Below are positions 28,095-36,025 of a DNA stretch of 64,000 nt, piece by piece (within the stretch, counting starts at the first letter, position 1; each line of letters begins with the position of its first letter). The notes below the pieces were generated by a model, which was given only the letters and a program-made list of their open reading frames with translations, made no database searches and was not told the origin of the DNA. The position numbers and the translations under genes are program-made. Origin of the DNA: Rhodobacter sp. CZR27 (lineage in GTDB: Bacteria; Pseudomonadota; Alphaproteobacteria; Rhodobacterales; Rhodobacteraceae); the NCBI RefSeq assembly GCF_002407205.1, contig NZ_CP023548.1:582501-646500 (forward strand). Direction: 5' to 3'.

Positions 28095-28232
28095 TCACAA
28101 GTGCCTTGGATGATCTCCACCACGAGCGCCGTCTTGCGCTTCGCCGTCCAGCGTTTGATCGGGTCGTCCATCGTCACACTCATCGCTACCTTACTCCTTG
28201 TAGCATGAGCAGATTTTCACTGGGTCGATACA

Positions 28233-29081
28233 CGCGCGCCCTGGATCAGCATCTTGCGGAGATAGCGACTGCCCCGCTTCGTGATCCCGAGGAGCCTTGG
28301 CCTGCCGCCGGTCGTGGCCTGACGAGGCACGAGACCCAGCCAGGCCGCTAGATCTCGGCCCTTGCCGAAGGTGGCAGCGTTGCCAACCGCGGCCGCCAGC
28401 GCGGTCGCATTGAGCACTCCAATGCCCGGAATGCTCGTCAGCCGTCGTGCCCTGTCATCACTTCGGACCATGGCTACAAACTCGGCGTCGAAGGCGGCGA
28501 TGCGACGGTCCCAGTTCTTCCCGACGCGCGCGCATGTCTCCAAGCAGGAACGCCATGCGTGGGCTCAGGGCGTCGGCGCCATCATCCAGAAGATCGCGCA
28601 GCAAGAGCCGCAACCGCCCGTGACCCTGCGCCACGACGTGCCCGCGCTCCAGCAGCAGGCTGCGGATCTGGTTGGTCAGGGAGGTTCGCTCCCCGACCAG
28701 ACGATCGCGCACCCGGTGCAGCGTCTGAACGTCAAGCTGCTTCTCGCTCTTGAGTTCGACAAAGCGCATGGTCGGACGGGTGGCCGCTTCCGCAATCGCC
28801 TCGGCGTCCCGGTCATCGTTCTTCTGTGCCTTGACGTAGGGGCGAACATATTCCGGCGACATCAACCGGATCTCGTGCCCCAGCGCGGCCAGCGCACGAC
28901 CCATGTGGTGCGCCCCGCAGCGCGCTTCCATCGCCATGATGCAAGGTGTCAACCGTGAGGCGAAGGTGATCACCCCGTCACGGCGCATCCGCCGTCTCAC
29001 GACGACCTTGCCGTTGGCATCCAGTCCAACCACGCGGCAGGCTGTTCTTGCCCAGATCGACCCCAGGATCACAATGCTCAT
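28233..29081 (-). pseudogene. IS110-family transposase, decayed and truncated
   Basis: Recognisable blocks: MSIVILG, GVITFASRLTPCIMAME, LMSPEYVRPYVKAQKNDDRD, TMRFVELKSEKQLDVQTLHR, LTSIPGIGVLNATALAAAVG, WLGLVPRQATTGGRPRLLGI and TKRGSRYLRKMLIQGAR. A one-base loss and a one-base gain near 29043-29062 replace the GVDLGKNS motif with SIWARTA, destroying the first catalytic Asp while restoring the frame. A further deletion near 28515-28540 shifts the frame again. The 3' end is cut by the IS3 element. Inactive. Confidence 0.85.
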
Positions 29082-29149
29082 GGCTCACTCCTTCCTTCAT
29101 TCAACACCGCCATCCTGCAGAGGGCGGCGGGAGGGGCGGGCCATCCATA

Positions 29150-29599
29150 AAGGGGGGCGCGCACGTCAGATCGGGCGCACCAAGGGGAGCATGAACACCA
29201 AGTTGCACGCCGTCGCCGATGCGAAGGGGCGGCCGATCGGGTTCTTCATGTCCGCTGGACAGGTCAGCGACTACACCGGCGCGGCGGCGCTGCCGGGCAG
29301 CCTGCCGAAGGCGGACTGGTTGCTGGCAGACAGGGGCTACGATGCGGACTGGCTGCGAGAAGCGTTGAAAGACAAAGGGATGAAGGTCTGCATCCCGGGC
29401 CGGAAATCGCGCAAGAAGGCGGTGAAATACGACAAGAGGCGTTACAAGCGCCGCAACCGCATCGAGATCATGTTCGGCCGCCTCAAGGACTGGCGACGGG
29501 TTGCTAGCCGATACGACCGCTGCCCGGACACCTTCTTCTCCGCTATCGCACTCGCAGCCATCGTCCTGTTCTGGCTCCGATAATCAATGAGTCTGGAGC
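29150..29599 (+). pseudogene. IS427-type transposase, 3' half
   Basis: C-terminal half of an IS5/IS427-group transposase: MNTKLHAVADAKGRPIGFFM (second catalytic region), SAGQVSDYTGAAALPGSLPK, LLADRGYDADWLREALKDKG, RRYKRRNRIEIMFGRLKDWR with the catalytic Glu, and the end SAIALAAIVLFWLR. The stop at 29581 is followed at once by the terminal repeat ending at 29599 and by CTAG. The N-terminal half is missing. It forms the right edge of the IS block. Confidence 0.85.
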
Positions 29600-29603
29600 C
29601 TAG

Positions 29604-29797
29604 CAGCCCCGGAGCAAGGCCAGGGGGGCTAGGTTGGGCGTTCGGCACCGGATAGGCAAACGGCCCGCCTGCCGAAGGCGGTGCCGTGGTTCCCGGTAGG
29701 CGGCGAACAACTGGTTTGCCAGTGCCGTCAGCAGCCCCACGTCCCGCAAGCCCGCCGCTGCGGGCGCGAAGTCACTTGTAGCTGTCGGGATAGTCAT
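29604..29797 (-). pseudogene. N-terminus of an encapsulin-cargo cysteine desulfurase, cut by IS block
   Basis: ATG at 29797 opens MTIPTATSDFAPAAAGLRDV then GLLTALANQLFAA. After a frame change near 29700 a Pro/Ala/Gly-rich stretch follows (TAPPSAGGPFAYPVPNAQPS, PPGLAPGLL) up to the CTAG at the IS edge. Cysteine desulfurases packaged in family 2A encapsulins carry exactly this kind of long, disordered, Pro/Ala-rich N-terminal extension with a short leucine-rich helix near the start. The gene lies directly downstream of the encapsulin-like fragment, as in known operons. The catalytic domain is absent. Recognition is from memory of the family. Confidence 0.5.
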
Positions 29798-30072
29798 GGA
29801 ACTGCCGATCTCCGCAGCCTCGAGCACCGCCAGCGCATCGCGCGACTGCACCACGAGCGAGCAGTAGAGGCTGATCAGGTAAGAGGCGATGGCCGAGCGG
29901 TTGATGCCCATGAAGCGCACCGACGGCCCCGGGCTTTGCTCACCCGCCAGCCCCGGCTGGTAAAGCCCACGGTGCCCTGCCGCTCGTCGCCCACCCGCAG
30001 AAGCAGGATATTCGTGCGGCTGTCCACCACTGGCACCTTGTCCAAGAGGAGGATCGGCAAGCCCCGTCACTG
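29798..30072 (-). pseudogene. C-terminal fragment resembling family 2A encapsulin shell protein
   Basis: Two frames combine: LPILLLDKVPVVDSRTNILL and LRVGDERQGTVGF in the first, then YQPGLAGEQSPGPSVRFMGI and NRSAIASYLISLYCSLVVQS plus RDALAVLEAAEIG in the second. A one-base shift near 29958-29967 separates them. The pattern ILLLRVG, QG-VGFYQPG, SVRFMGINRxAIASYL and DALAVLE is the C-terminal end of family 2A encapsulins (the SrpI / mycobacterial major membrane protein I group), which form protein shells around cysteine desulfurase. Only about 90 residues remain; the 5' part is gone before the histidine kinase gene. No stop separates it from the next reading frame. Family assignment rests on remembered motifs. 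Confidence 0.55.
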
Positions 30073-30182
30073 ACGATTCCGCTCTCCCTTTCCTGAGGAC
30101 GCCCGGCTCTGGACACAACCTGCGCAGCCTCCGGGACCCCGGCGGCCGGAGGGTGTGCCGCGTTCGGCCGATCAAGCCCGGA

Positions 30183-31526
30183 TCAAGGCAAGGGCAGCTT
30201 CAGCAGAACCGTAAGACCCGGTCCTTCATTCGAGAAGGAAAGCGCTCCTCCGGCCGCCTCGACAATCTCGCCTGCGATCGCGAGACCGAGGCCTTGCCCG
30301 CCGGCGCGCTCGTCCGCGCGAAACCCCCGTCGCACAAGGTCCCGCATCGCCTCGGCGGGTGCGCCCGGGCCGTCGTCGCTGAGCCGGATCGTCGCCATCC
30401 CCGCCTCGGCCCGAGCCTGGACCGCCACCCTGCCGGTGGCATGGCGCGCGGCGTTTTCCGCAAGGGCACCGAAGGCTTCGGCAAGATCGTCGGGGTCGAT
30501 CCTCAGTTCCAGATCGGCGGCAATATCCACCTCCCACGAGAGCGCCGCCCCGTCGGGCGTCCGGCGCAGGACATTCACCACGCCGGACACGATGGTCAGG
30601 AGGTTCGCGCGCAAGGGTCTGCGGTCGGACTGGATCGTCGCGCGGCGCAGTTCGCGCTCCACCAGCCCGCGCATGCCGGTGGCGATGGTCTCGATGCTGT
30701 CGGCCAGGTCCCGGTCCCCCCGCTCGCGCAGATGCGCCGCGTCACCCAGCAGGGCCTGCAAAGGCGTCTTGAGGCCATGCGCGAGGTCGGCGGCGCGATT
30801 GCGGGCGCGGAGCAATTCCCCGTCGCGGTCCGAAAGAAGCGTGTCGATCTCTCCGGCAAGAGGCAGCACCTCGGCCGGAAGGCTGGTCCCCATCCGCGCG
30901 ATGCGGCCCGATCGCAGCGCCGCAACCCGGTCGCTCACCGCCGTGAGGGGCCGCATGCCGACCGTCAACTGTGCCCAGAAGCCCAGCACCAGCAGCAGCC
31001 CGAGAGCGGCCGAATAGGGCAGGAGATCCCTCAGAAAGCCGCTCCGGGCCTCATCGAGCGCGGCGCGGTCCGTGGCCACGACGATGCGCACCGGCACCGT
31101 CGAGGCCCCGTCGTCGACGCTCAACCAGGTCTCGAAGGCCAGCAAGGGCCGGGCCTCGGGGCCGGTCATGTCAAGGACGCGAGCGGTTCCGGGAGGGAGG
31201 GGTGGGCCGATGCGGGGCAGGGTCACATCCCACAGCGAGCGCGAGCGGCGAGTATGCGGCCCCAGTTCCAGCTGCCAGTAATGGCCCGAAAAGGGTTGTT
31301 CATAGAGCGGATCGACGGGCGCAGGGCGAAAGCCCGCGCGGTGGGGGGCCGTCATCTCGATCATGGCCGCGACGGAATAGGACCGCGCCTCAAGATCGGC
31401 CACCGCCACGCGCTGCACGTGGCGCTCGAACAGGAGCGTCAGACCGATCACCGACAGCGCGAGGGCGCCGAGGATGGACAGGCCTCCGACCAGACCCAGG
31501 CGCAGACGCAGCGACTGACGGCTCAA
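30183..31526 (-). CDS. Sensor histidine kinase (QseC/PhoQ-like)
   Basis: A 447-residue inner-membrane sensor kinase. Two membrane segments (about residues 12-34 and 170-190) flank a periplasmic domain of some 130 residues. A HAMP-like linker, the H-box DLAHGLKTPLQALLG with phospho-accepting His250, then N-box ALAENAARHATGRV and G-boxes LSDDGPGAPAE and GGQGLGLAIAGEIVE follow. The ATPase part is complete. Its start overlaps the end of the response-regulator gene by four bases, so the pair is co-translated. With PepSY genes adjacent it probably senses metal or envelope stress; the signal is not visible from sequence. Confidence 0.93.
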   Translation of the reverse strand: MSRQSLRLRLGLVGGLSILGALALSVIGLTLLFERHVQRVAVADLEARSYSVAAMIEMTAPHRAGFRPAPVDPLYEQPFSGHYWQLELGPHTRRSRSLWDVTLPRIGPPLPPGTARVLDMTGPEARPLLAFETWLSVDDGASTVPVRIVVATDRAALDEARSGFLRDLLPYSAALGLLLVLGFWAQLTVGMRPLTAVSDRVAALRSGRIARMGTSLPAEVLPLAGEIDTLLSDRDGELLRARNRAADLAHGLKTPLQALLGDAAHLRERGDRDLADSIETIATGMRGLVERELRRATIQSDRRPLRANLLTIVSGVVNVLRRTPDGAALSWEVDIAADLELRIDPDDLAEAFGALAENAARHATGRVAVQARAEAGMATIRLSDDGPGAPAEAMRDLVRRGFRADERAGGQGLGLAIAGEIVEAAGGALSFSNEGPGLTVLLKLPLP

Positions 31527-32185
31527 ATCGCGCCGTCCAGGAAATAGCCGAAGCCACGGCGCGTGCCGACGACGCCCGGTCCCAGCTTGCGCCGGACCCG
31601 GGCGATGACCGCCTCGAGCGCGTTGGTGTCGCGACTGTCCTCGTCCCCGTAGAGATGGTCGAGCAGTTCCGTCGGCGGAACGACGCGGTCCCGGTGCAGG
31701 GCCAGATAGGAGATCAGCCGGAACTCCAGCGGCGTGACGCCGACCGGAACGCCCTGCACGGCGACAGCCATGCGGTTGAGATCGACCGAGAGCTTCCCGA
31801 CCATCTGCTGGGAGGTGGCCTGTCCCCCGGTCCGGCGCACCAGTGCGCGGGCGCGCGCCAGAAGTTCCTCCATCCGGAAGGGCTTGGGCAGATAGTCATC
31901 CGCACCCGCGTCGATGCCCTCGACCCGCTCTCGCCACGATCCGCGTGCGGTCAGGATCAGGACCGGGCTCGTCACACCTTCGCCGCGCCAGCGCTTCAGC
32001 ACGCTCAGCCCATCCAGCCCTGGCAGGCCGAGGTCAAGGACAATCAGGTCATAGGCCTCCGTCCCGCCCCGGAACCACGCGGCTTCTCCCTCGGCCACCT
32101 GTTCGATACGAAATCCCGACGAGGCAAGGGCGCGGGCGAGGTCTTCGGCAATGCGGGGATCGTCCTCGACGACAAGGGCGCGCAT
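31523..32185 (-). CDS. OmpR-family response regulator
   Basis: A 220-residue two-domain regulator. The receiver has the acidic pair VVEDDPRIAED, phosphorylated Asp51 in LIVLDLGLPG, the Thr of ILTARGSW and the Lys of YLPKPF. The C-terminal winged helix (TPLEFRLISYLALHRDRVVP, then DTNALEAVIARVRRKLG) is the OmpR/PhoB DNA-binding type. It is cytoplasmic, paired with the downstream kinase and 6 bp after a PepSY gene, so the three form one operon. Targets probably include the divergent PepSY/RTX genes. Confidence 0.95.
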   Translation of the reverse strand: MRALVVEDDPRIAEDLARALASSGFRIEQVAEGEAAWFRGGTEAYDLIVLDLGLPGLDGLSVLKRWRGEGVTSPVLILTARGSWRERVEGIDAGADDYLPKPFRMEELLARARALVRRTGGQATSQQMVGKLSVDLNRMAVAVQGVPVGVTPLEFRLISYLALHRDRVVPPTELLDHLYGDEDSRDTNALEAVIARVRRKLGPGVVGTRRGFGYFLDGAI

Positions 32186-32191
32186 GATCCT

Positions 32192-32503
32192 TCAGTCGTC
32201 CTCGCCCAGCGAGAGAATCTCCCCCGTCGCCGCATTCAGGTCGGTCTCGAGCAGACGCCCGTCAGGGGTGATGAGTTCCACCTCATAGATGCGCAGGCCG
32301 TTTTCGATTTCCAGTTCCACCTCGATCACCCGCCCCTCCTGAACCGCCGCGACGCGTTGCAGGATATCGGCCAGCGGCAGGATCTCGCCCCGTCGCACGG
32401 CCTCCTCGGCGAGCTCGAAATCGGGCGGCAGGAGATCCTGGCTCCCCCCGGAGATCGGAAGAAGCAGGAGCGGAAGGGCAAGGAGCAGAACGGAACGTGT
32501 CAT
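32192..32503 (-). CDS. PepSY-domain periplasmic protein
   Basis: A 103-residue exported protein: signal peptide MTRSVLLLALPLLLLPISGG, then one PepSY-type module (GRVIEVELEIENGLRIYEVE, then LLETDLNAATGEILSLGEDD). Small PepSY proteins are often the first gene of PhoPQ-like operons in proteobacteria and are thought to act as periplasmic inhibitors or sensors. It sits 6 bp before the response regulator, so it is co-transcribed with the two-component system. Start at ATG 32503; divergent from a second PepSY-like gene. Confidence 0.9.
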   Translation of the reverse strand: MTRSVLLLALPLLLLPISGGSQDLLPPDFELAEEAVRRGEILPLADILQRVAAVQEGRVIEVELEIENGLRIYEVELITPDGRLLETDLNAATGEILSLGEDD

Positions 32504-32616
32504 CCGGCCACCCTACACCGCCCTTCCTGACAAATCGCCTACGGCCTGTCTCAGGGCGCTGTCAGCGCGCCTGTGCGATCAGCCTCGGACATTGGCAACC
32601 TGGCAAGGAGAAGAGA

Positions 32617-32859
32617 GTGAAGAATGTCCTGCTAACGGCCGCGGCCCTGAGCATCGGTGCAACCATGGCGGCGGCCGAGGCGGCGCTGCCGGTTTCTGCC
32701 GCTCTTTCCGCACTCGAGGTCAAGGGCTACACCGTCCACGAGATCGAGGCAGAGGGCGCGCGGTTCGAGGTGGAGGCGGTGAGCCCCGCCGGCGCCCGTG
32801 TCGAACTGCTCGTCGATGCCGCCACAGCCGACATCCTCCGCGAGCGCCGCGACGACTGA
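32617..32859 (+). CDS. Small PepSY-like periplasmic protein
   Basis: An 80-residue exported protein with signal peptide KNVLLTAAALSIGATMAAAE and one PepSY-like repeat (GYTVHEIEAEGARFEVEAVS, then VELLVDAATADILRERRDD). GTG at 32617 is selected because AAGGAG lies 7 nt upstream and the signal peptide then starts properly. It diverges from the PepSY/response regulator/kinase operon over a 113-bp gap that must hold both promoters, and is followed 83 bp later by an RTX protein in the same direction. It is likely a target of the two-component system. Confidence 0.85.
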   Translation: MKNVLLTAAALSIGATMAAAEAALPVSAALSALEVKGYTVHEIEAEGARFEVEAVSPAGARVELLVDAATADILRERRDD

Positions 32860-32942
32860 TCCTGGCCGAACCCCCAGCCGGCAACCCTTCGGACGGCGCG
32901 GACAGCCCGCGGCGATCCTGACCCGATTCAAGGAACAACACC

Positions 32943-33551
32943 ATGGCACGACGCATCGGAACGAACCTGGCCGATACCCTCACCGGAACCCGGCTGGCCG
33001 ACATCCTGACCGGTTTCGGAGGCAACGACCGCCTCTTCGGCCTGGAGGGCAACGATGATCTCCACGGCGGCAGTGGCAACGACCATCTGGACGGCGGCGA
33101 GGGAGCCGACGACCTCGAGGGGGACCGGGGCAACGACCGTCTTCGTGGCGGCGCAGGCAATGACGAGCTCGACGGCGGCGCCGGACATGACCGGCTGTCG
33201 GGCGGGGCAGGCAAGGACGAGCTCGACGGCGGGGCCGGAGAGGACCGGCTCTGGGGCGGGGCAGGCTCCGATCACCTCGAAGGCGGTGGCGGAAACGACA
33301 TCCTGACCGGCGGAGCGGGCGCCGACGTCTTCGAGTTCGAACGCGGCGACGGTCGCGATACCGTGACGGATTTCCGCAACGGCGTGGACCGGATCGAACT
33401 GGACGATTTCAGCGTCGCCCAGGCTAGGGCGCTCATCAACGGCGCCCAGCAGGTCGGAACCAGCGTCGTCCTGACCCTTTCTGCCGACACTGTCGTCACG
33501 ATCACCAACATGCAGGTGTCGCACCTCGACATGTCGGACTTCATCCTCTGA
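32943..33551 (+). CDS. Small RTX calcium-binding repeat protein
   Basis: A 202-residue acidic protein. Residues about 20-135 are a near-perfect array of RTX nonapeptides (GGSGNDHLD, GGAGNDELD, GGAGHDRLS, GGAGKDELD, GGAGEDRLW, GGGGNDILT) that would fold as a calcium-filled beta roll. The C-terminal part (GADVFEFERGDGRDTVTDFR, then NGVDRIELDDFS) is the usual secretion-associated cap; export by a type I system is expected. ATG has AAGGA 8 nt upstream. Unlike the 768-residue RTX protein at 18.8 kb, its repeats are tight and regular. No enzymatic domain. Confidence 0.92.
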   Translation: MARRIGTNLADTLTGTRLADILTGFGGNDRLFGLEGNDDLHGGSGNDHLDGGEGADDLEGDRGNDRLRGGAGNDELDGGAGHDRLSGGAGKDELDGGAGEDRLWGGAGSDHLEGGGGNDILTGGAGADVFEFERGDGRDTVTDFRNGVDRIELDDFSVAQARALINGAQQVGTSVVLTLSADTVVTITNMQVSHLDMSDFIL

Positions 33552-33635
33552 ACAGGGGCTGAAACGGCCGGGGACCCGGGCAGGGGGCTTTGGCCGCTGA
33601 ACAGGCTTGAACCCACCCGCGCCGGACGTCGCCTC

Positions 33636-34176
33636 TGCGCGCCGAGCTTGCGGGCCTGTCATTCCCCGTCGCCGAGAAACTTGATCCCGGTGCTTTGCAC
33701 CAGCGAGTTCAGTGGTCGGCGCGGCGCTGTGGGATATGGACAGCCAGAGACTTCCGCCGGCGGCCGAGGGTGGAGACGTCCGGAACCGGCCAGTCCAGCC
33801 CAGCCAGGCGCAGGAGGCTGGCGACCATCGCGGCGGCCTGCCTCAGCCGCAGCCGGAACCAGGGCTCCGCCCGTTCAGGGCTGAAAACGGTCCTCAGGAC
33901 CGTTCTCCGGGCGCCCTTCACCCTTGATCGACAGGCAGAACTGGACCGCTGCGTCTGAAGACTACGGCGGCCGCCCTGGTCTTCCCTCACGCGGCGCGAG
34001 CCAGGACATTTCCCTGTCCAGCCAGATCAGGAGCGACCTGCGCCTCCGGAGTGCCCTGTTGTAGCTGGTCCAGTTGGTCGTGCGGTAAGGGTGCGTGCAG
34101 GCTTCGTCATGCCGCCCGTCTAACGGCATGGAGTCCTGACGTGAACCCTTCCTGGCGGAAGTTCTGCCGCAACGCC
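33636..34176 (-). pseudogene. IS5-family transposase relic (second copy) with palindromic insertion
   Basis: The 5' half of the same IS5-family transposase as at 21.3 kb, on the opposite strand: YRTTNWTSYNRALRRRRSLL, DREMSWLAPREGRPGRPP, then a TAG, VQFCLSIK, the palindromic insertion, LRQAAAMVASLLRLAGLDWP and LVQSTGIKFLGDGE. The terminal repeat survives at 34162-34176. Frame changes, stops and loss of the 3' half make it inactive. Sharing the insertion at the same codon with the 21.3-kb copy shows that both derive from one already interrupted element. Confidence 0.82.
33883..33907. repeat. Palindromic micro-insertion core in second IS5 copy
   Basis: Arms GAAAACGGTCC and GGACCGTTCTC around TCA; one pair differs from the perfect palindrome at 21505-21529. 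Confidence 0.8.
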
Positions 34177-34202
34177 GATGCTGTACACCGCGGCCGTTCC
34201 TG

Positions 34203-35060
34203 TCAGTTGGCTGCAACGAGCCAGTCAATGAACGTTTCCGCGTCTGCGTTCCGCCGCGCCGGTCGTAGCGCGACGTAGGACATCCCCGACGGCACGAAAC
34301 CGAACGGCGCGACAAGCCGTCCAGCCGCGAGGTCGTCGCGGATCAGGATGTCAGGCGCGATCGCCACACCAAGGCCTGCGGTGACAGCTTCGAGCATGAA
34401 GTAGAAGTGCTCGAATTCCAGGGTCTGGATGGGTGCGGCGAGGCCTTGCCTGGCGGTCCAGTCAGCCCAGGCCGCCGGCCGCGTCCTGGTTTTCAGAGCG
34501 GTCATGCCGAGGAGGCTTTGCGGCGTGAGTTGGTCCTCGGGTATCAATGCAGGGCTCAGGACCGGGCCGACGTTATCGGGGAAAAGTTCCGTGGCCTGCG
34601 CGCTGCCCCAGGGGCCGGATCCCACCCGGATCGCGACGTCGATCCGCCTCTGCGTGAAATCCACCGGGCCGTCATCGGTGGTCAGGCGCAGTTCGATCCC
34701 GGGGTGCGCCGCCTGAAAAAGCGCCATCCGCGGGATCAGCCAACGCATGGCGAGGGTGCCAAGGCACGAAACGTCGAGAACCCGCCGGTCCCGACGCTGC
34801 ACGCGCGCGACCGCCGCCTCGATCCCGTCGAATGCCTCGGTCAGCGCGGGCTGCAGTGCCAGCGCCGCGGCGGAGGGAACCAGCCTGTTCCGCGGCCCCT
34901 CGAAGAGCGGGACGCCCAGCATCTCTTCCAGTCCCCGAACCTGTCGGCTGACCGCGCTGTAGGTCACGCCGAGTTCGTCCGCCGCGCGCCGCATCTGCCC
35001 GAGGCGCATGGTCGCCTCGAAGGCGCGCAGAGCGGTAAGGGGGAGCGTGCCGCGTTTCAT
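34203..35060 (-). CDS. LysR-family regulator (GcvA-like)
   Basis: A 285-residue LysR regulator of the GcvA branch: N-terminal helix-turn-helix LTALRAFEATMRLGQMRRAA then YSAVSRQVRGLEEMLGVPLF, effector domain with RRIDVAIRVGSGPWG and VTAGLGVAIAPDIL. ATG at 35060 begins MKRGTLPLTALRAFEA; an upstream GTG five codons earlier is possible, and neither has a strong ribosome site. It is divergent from an EamA-type exporter gene over about 125 bp and probably controls it. Its 3' end lies 26 bp from an IS relic but is intact. Confidence 0.92.
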   Translation of the reverse strand: MKRGTLPLTALRAFEATMRLGQMRRAADELGVTYSAVSRQVRGLEEMLGVPLFEGPRNRLVPSAAALALQPALTEAFDGIEAAVARVQRRDRRVLDVSCLGTLAMRWLIPRMALFQAAHPGIELRLTTDDGPVDFTQRRIDVAIRVGSGPWGSAQATELFPDNVGPVLSPALIPEDQLTPQSLLGMTALKTRTRPAAWADWTARQGLAAPIQTLEFEHFYFMLEAVTAGLGVAIAPDILIRDDLAAGRLVAPFGFVPSGMSYVALRPARRNADAETFIDWLVAAN

Positions 35061-35185
35061 GTGCTCTGATTGCACATGGCAGGCGAAAAATCATCGTTTT
35101 TCAACGTACCTGCTCTGCGGGATACCACGCTTCGGAACATCTTGCGCGGCGACTTGAAGCCCGCCCGCGCCGCCCCGGAGGTCTC

Positions 35186-36025
35186 ATGGATACACATGTC
35201 TTCGCCGCCGTCCTCATGGCGGCCCTGCTGCATGCCGGGTGGAACTCGGTCGTCAAGGTCGGGCTTGATCGCGTCTCGACCGTGCTCCTCCTGGCGCTGG
35301 TGCAGGCTCTGATCGCGCTGCCGCTTCTTCCCTTCGTGCCGATGCCAGCGCCGGCGGCATGGTCGTGGATCGCGACTGCCGCGCTGCTCCATGCGGGCTA
35401 CAAGCTGTTCCTCGTCCAGGCCTACGCCCATGCCGACCTGAGCCAGGTCTATCCGCTTGCCCGCGGCACGGCGCCTCTGGTTGTCACGCTCGTATCGGTC
35501 ATGGCGCTCGGGGCGGATCCGGGCGACGCGGGCCTGGCAGCCATCGGCGCGATCTCTGCTGGTGTGCTCCTGATGGCGGCGAAGGGATCGTCCGCGGGGC
35601 GGATGGGCGGCGCGGCGCTGTTCTTCGCGCTTGGCACGGCCGGATTCACCGCAGGGTACACGCTTGTCGACGGCGTCGGAGCGCGGGTTGCCGGCACGCC
35701 CTCCGGATTCATCCTGTGGATGGTGGTGGGAGACGCCGCGCTGATGGCGCTCTGGGCAGCCGTGACGCGAGGGGCGGCGGCCTTCCCGGCACTGCTGCCC
35801 GCCTGGCGGACGGGCCTGGCGGCGGGCGCCATGTCGCTCGGCTCCTACTGGATCGCAGTCTGGGCGTTCACCCAGGCGCCCCTCGCCCTCGTCGCGGCCC
35901 TGCGGGAATCGAGCATCCTCTTCGCCACGCTCATCGCGGCCATCGTCCTGCGTGAACCCGTCAGCCGATGGCGATGGACCTCCGCGGCGATGATCGCCGG
36001 GGGCATCGCGATCATGAAGACGTAA
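35186..36025 (+). CDS. EamA/DMT-family membrane transporter
   Basis: A 279-residue inner-membrane protein with ten predicted membrane helices in two homologous halves of the drug/metabolite transporter superfamily. The second EamA repeat has the conserved end SSILFATLIAAIVLREPVSR followed by WRWTSAAMIAGGIAIMK. Such proteins export amino acids, metabolites or drugs. It is divergent from a GcvA-like LysR gene, a common arrangement for amino-acid-type exporters. The substrate cannot be read from sequence. ATG at 35186; GGAGG lies 7-8 nt upstream. Confidence 0.93.
   Translation: MDTHVFAAVLMAALLHAGWNSVVKVGLDRVSTVLLLALVQALIALPLLPFVPMPAPAAWSWIATAALLHAGYKLFLVQAYAHADLSQVYPLARGTAPLVVTLVSVMALGADPGDAGLAAIGAISAGVLLMAAKGSSAGRMGGAALFFALGTAGFTAGYTLVDGVGARVAGTPSGFILWMVVGDAALMALWAAVTRGAAAFPALLPAWRTGLAAGAMSLGSYWIAVWAFTQAPLALVAALRESSILFATLIAAIVLREPVSRWRWTSAAMIAGGIAIMKT

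Larger units (their letters stand above)
26883..28183 (-). pseudogene. IS3-family transposase with four palindromic insertions
   Basis: Starting at ATG 28183 (MSVTMDDPIKRW) the protein can be rebuilt through ALVVEIIQG, TVAEASRSYDLSPSEIEGWV, ALRANPLDIREQYEKQLKDL, IQQGLLADGITVPLTKLCAW, TVQRVFQIKGWQVRKRP, WSTDLCRVWAGRDGWATLAL (first Asp), TKEFLLRSDNG (second Asp), HCPQQNGMVERVIRTLKEQC (Glu) and HRRPHQELDMKTPAEAFA. Four interruptions at 28062, 27930, 27750 and 27153 each carry a palindrome; three of them change the reading frame. One more single-base indel lies at the AAA of 27528-27530. Without these five changes a roughly 345-residue frame returns. Inactive. Confidence 0.88.
26855..28232 (-). 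mobile_element. IS3-family element, inactivated
   Basis: Inward-reading ends TGTATCGACCCAGCGGAA (left) and TGTATCGACCCAGTGAAA (right) are the terminal inverted repeats. The element is 1378 bp and holds one decayed transposase on the minus strand. Flanks are an AAA+ gene fragment and an IS110 fragment with no target duplication. Four short palindromic insertions lie inside it. Confidence 0.88.
21141..29599. mobile_element. Composite-like IS block bounded by IS427-type ends and CTAG
   Basis: The left edge reads inward GCTCCAGACTCATTGA and the right edge carries the exact complement, TCAATGAGTCTGGAGC. Both sides are flanked by CTAG (21137-21140 and 29600-29603), the target duplicated by the IS427 group of IS5. 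Each edge keeps the 3' end of an IS427-type transposase pointing outward. Inside lie other IS elements and a gene fragment. It could be a composite transposon, or one IS427 copy invaded and rearranged many times; outer ends and CTAG are seen, the history is inferred. Confidence 0.6.
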
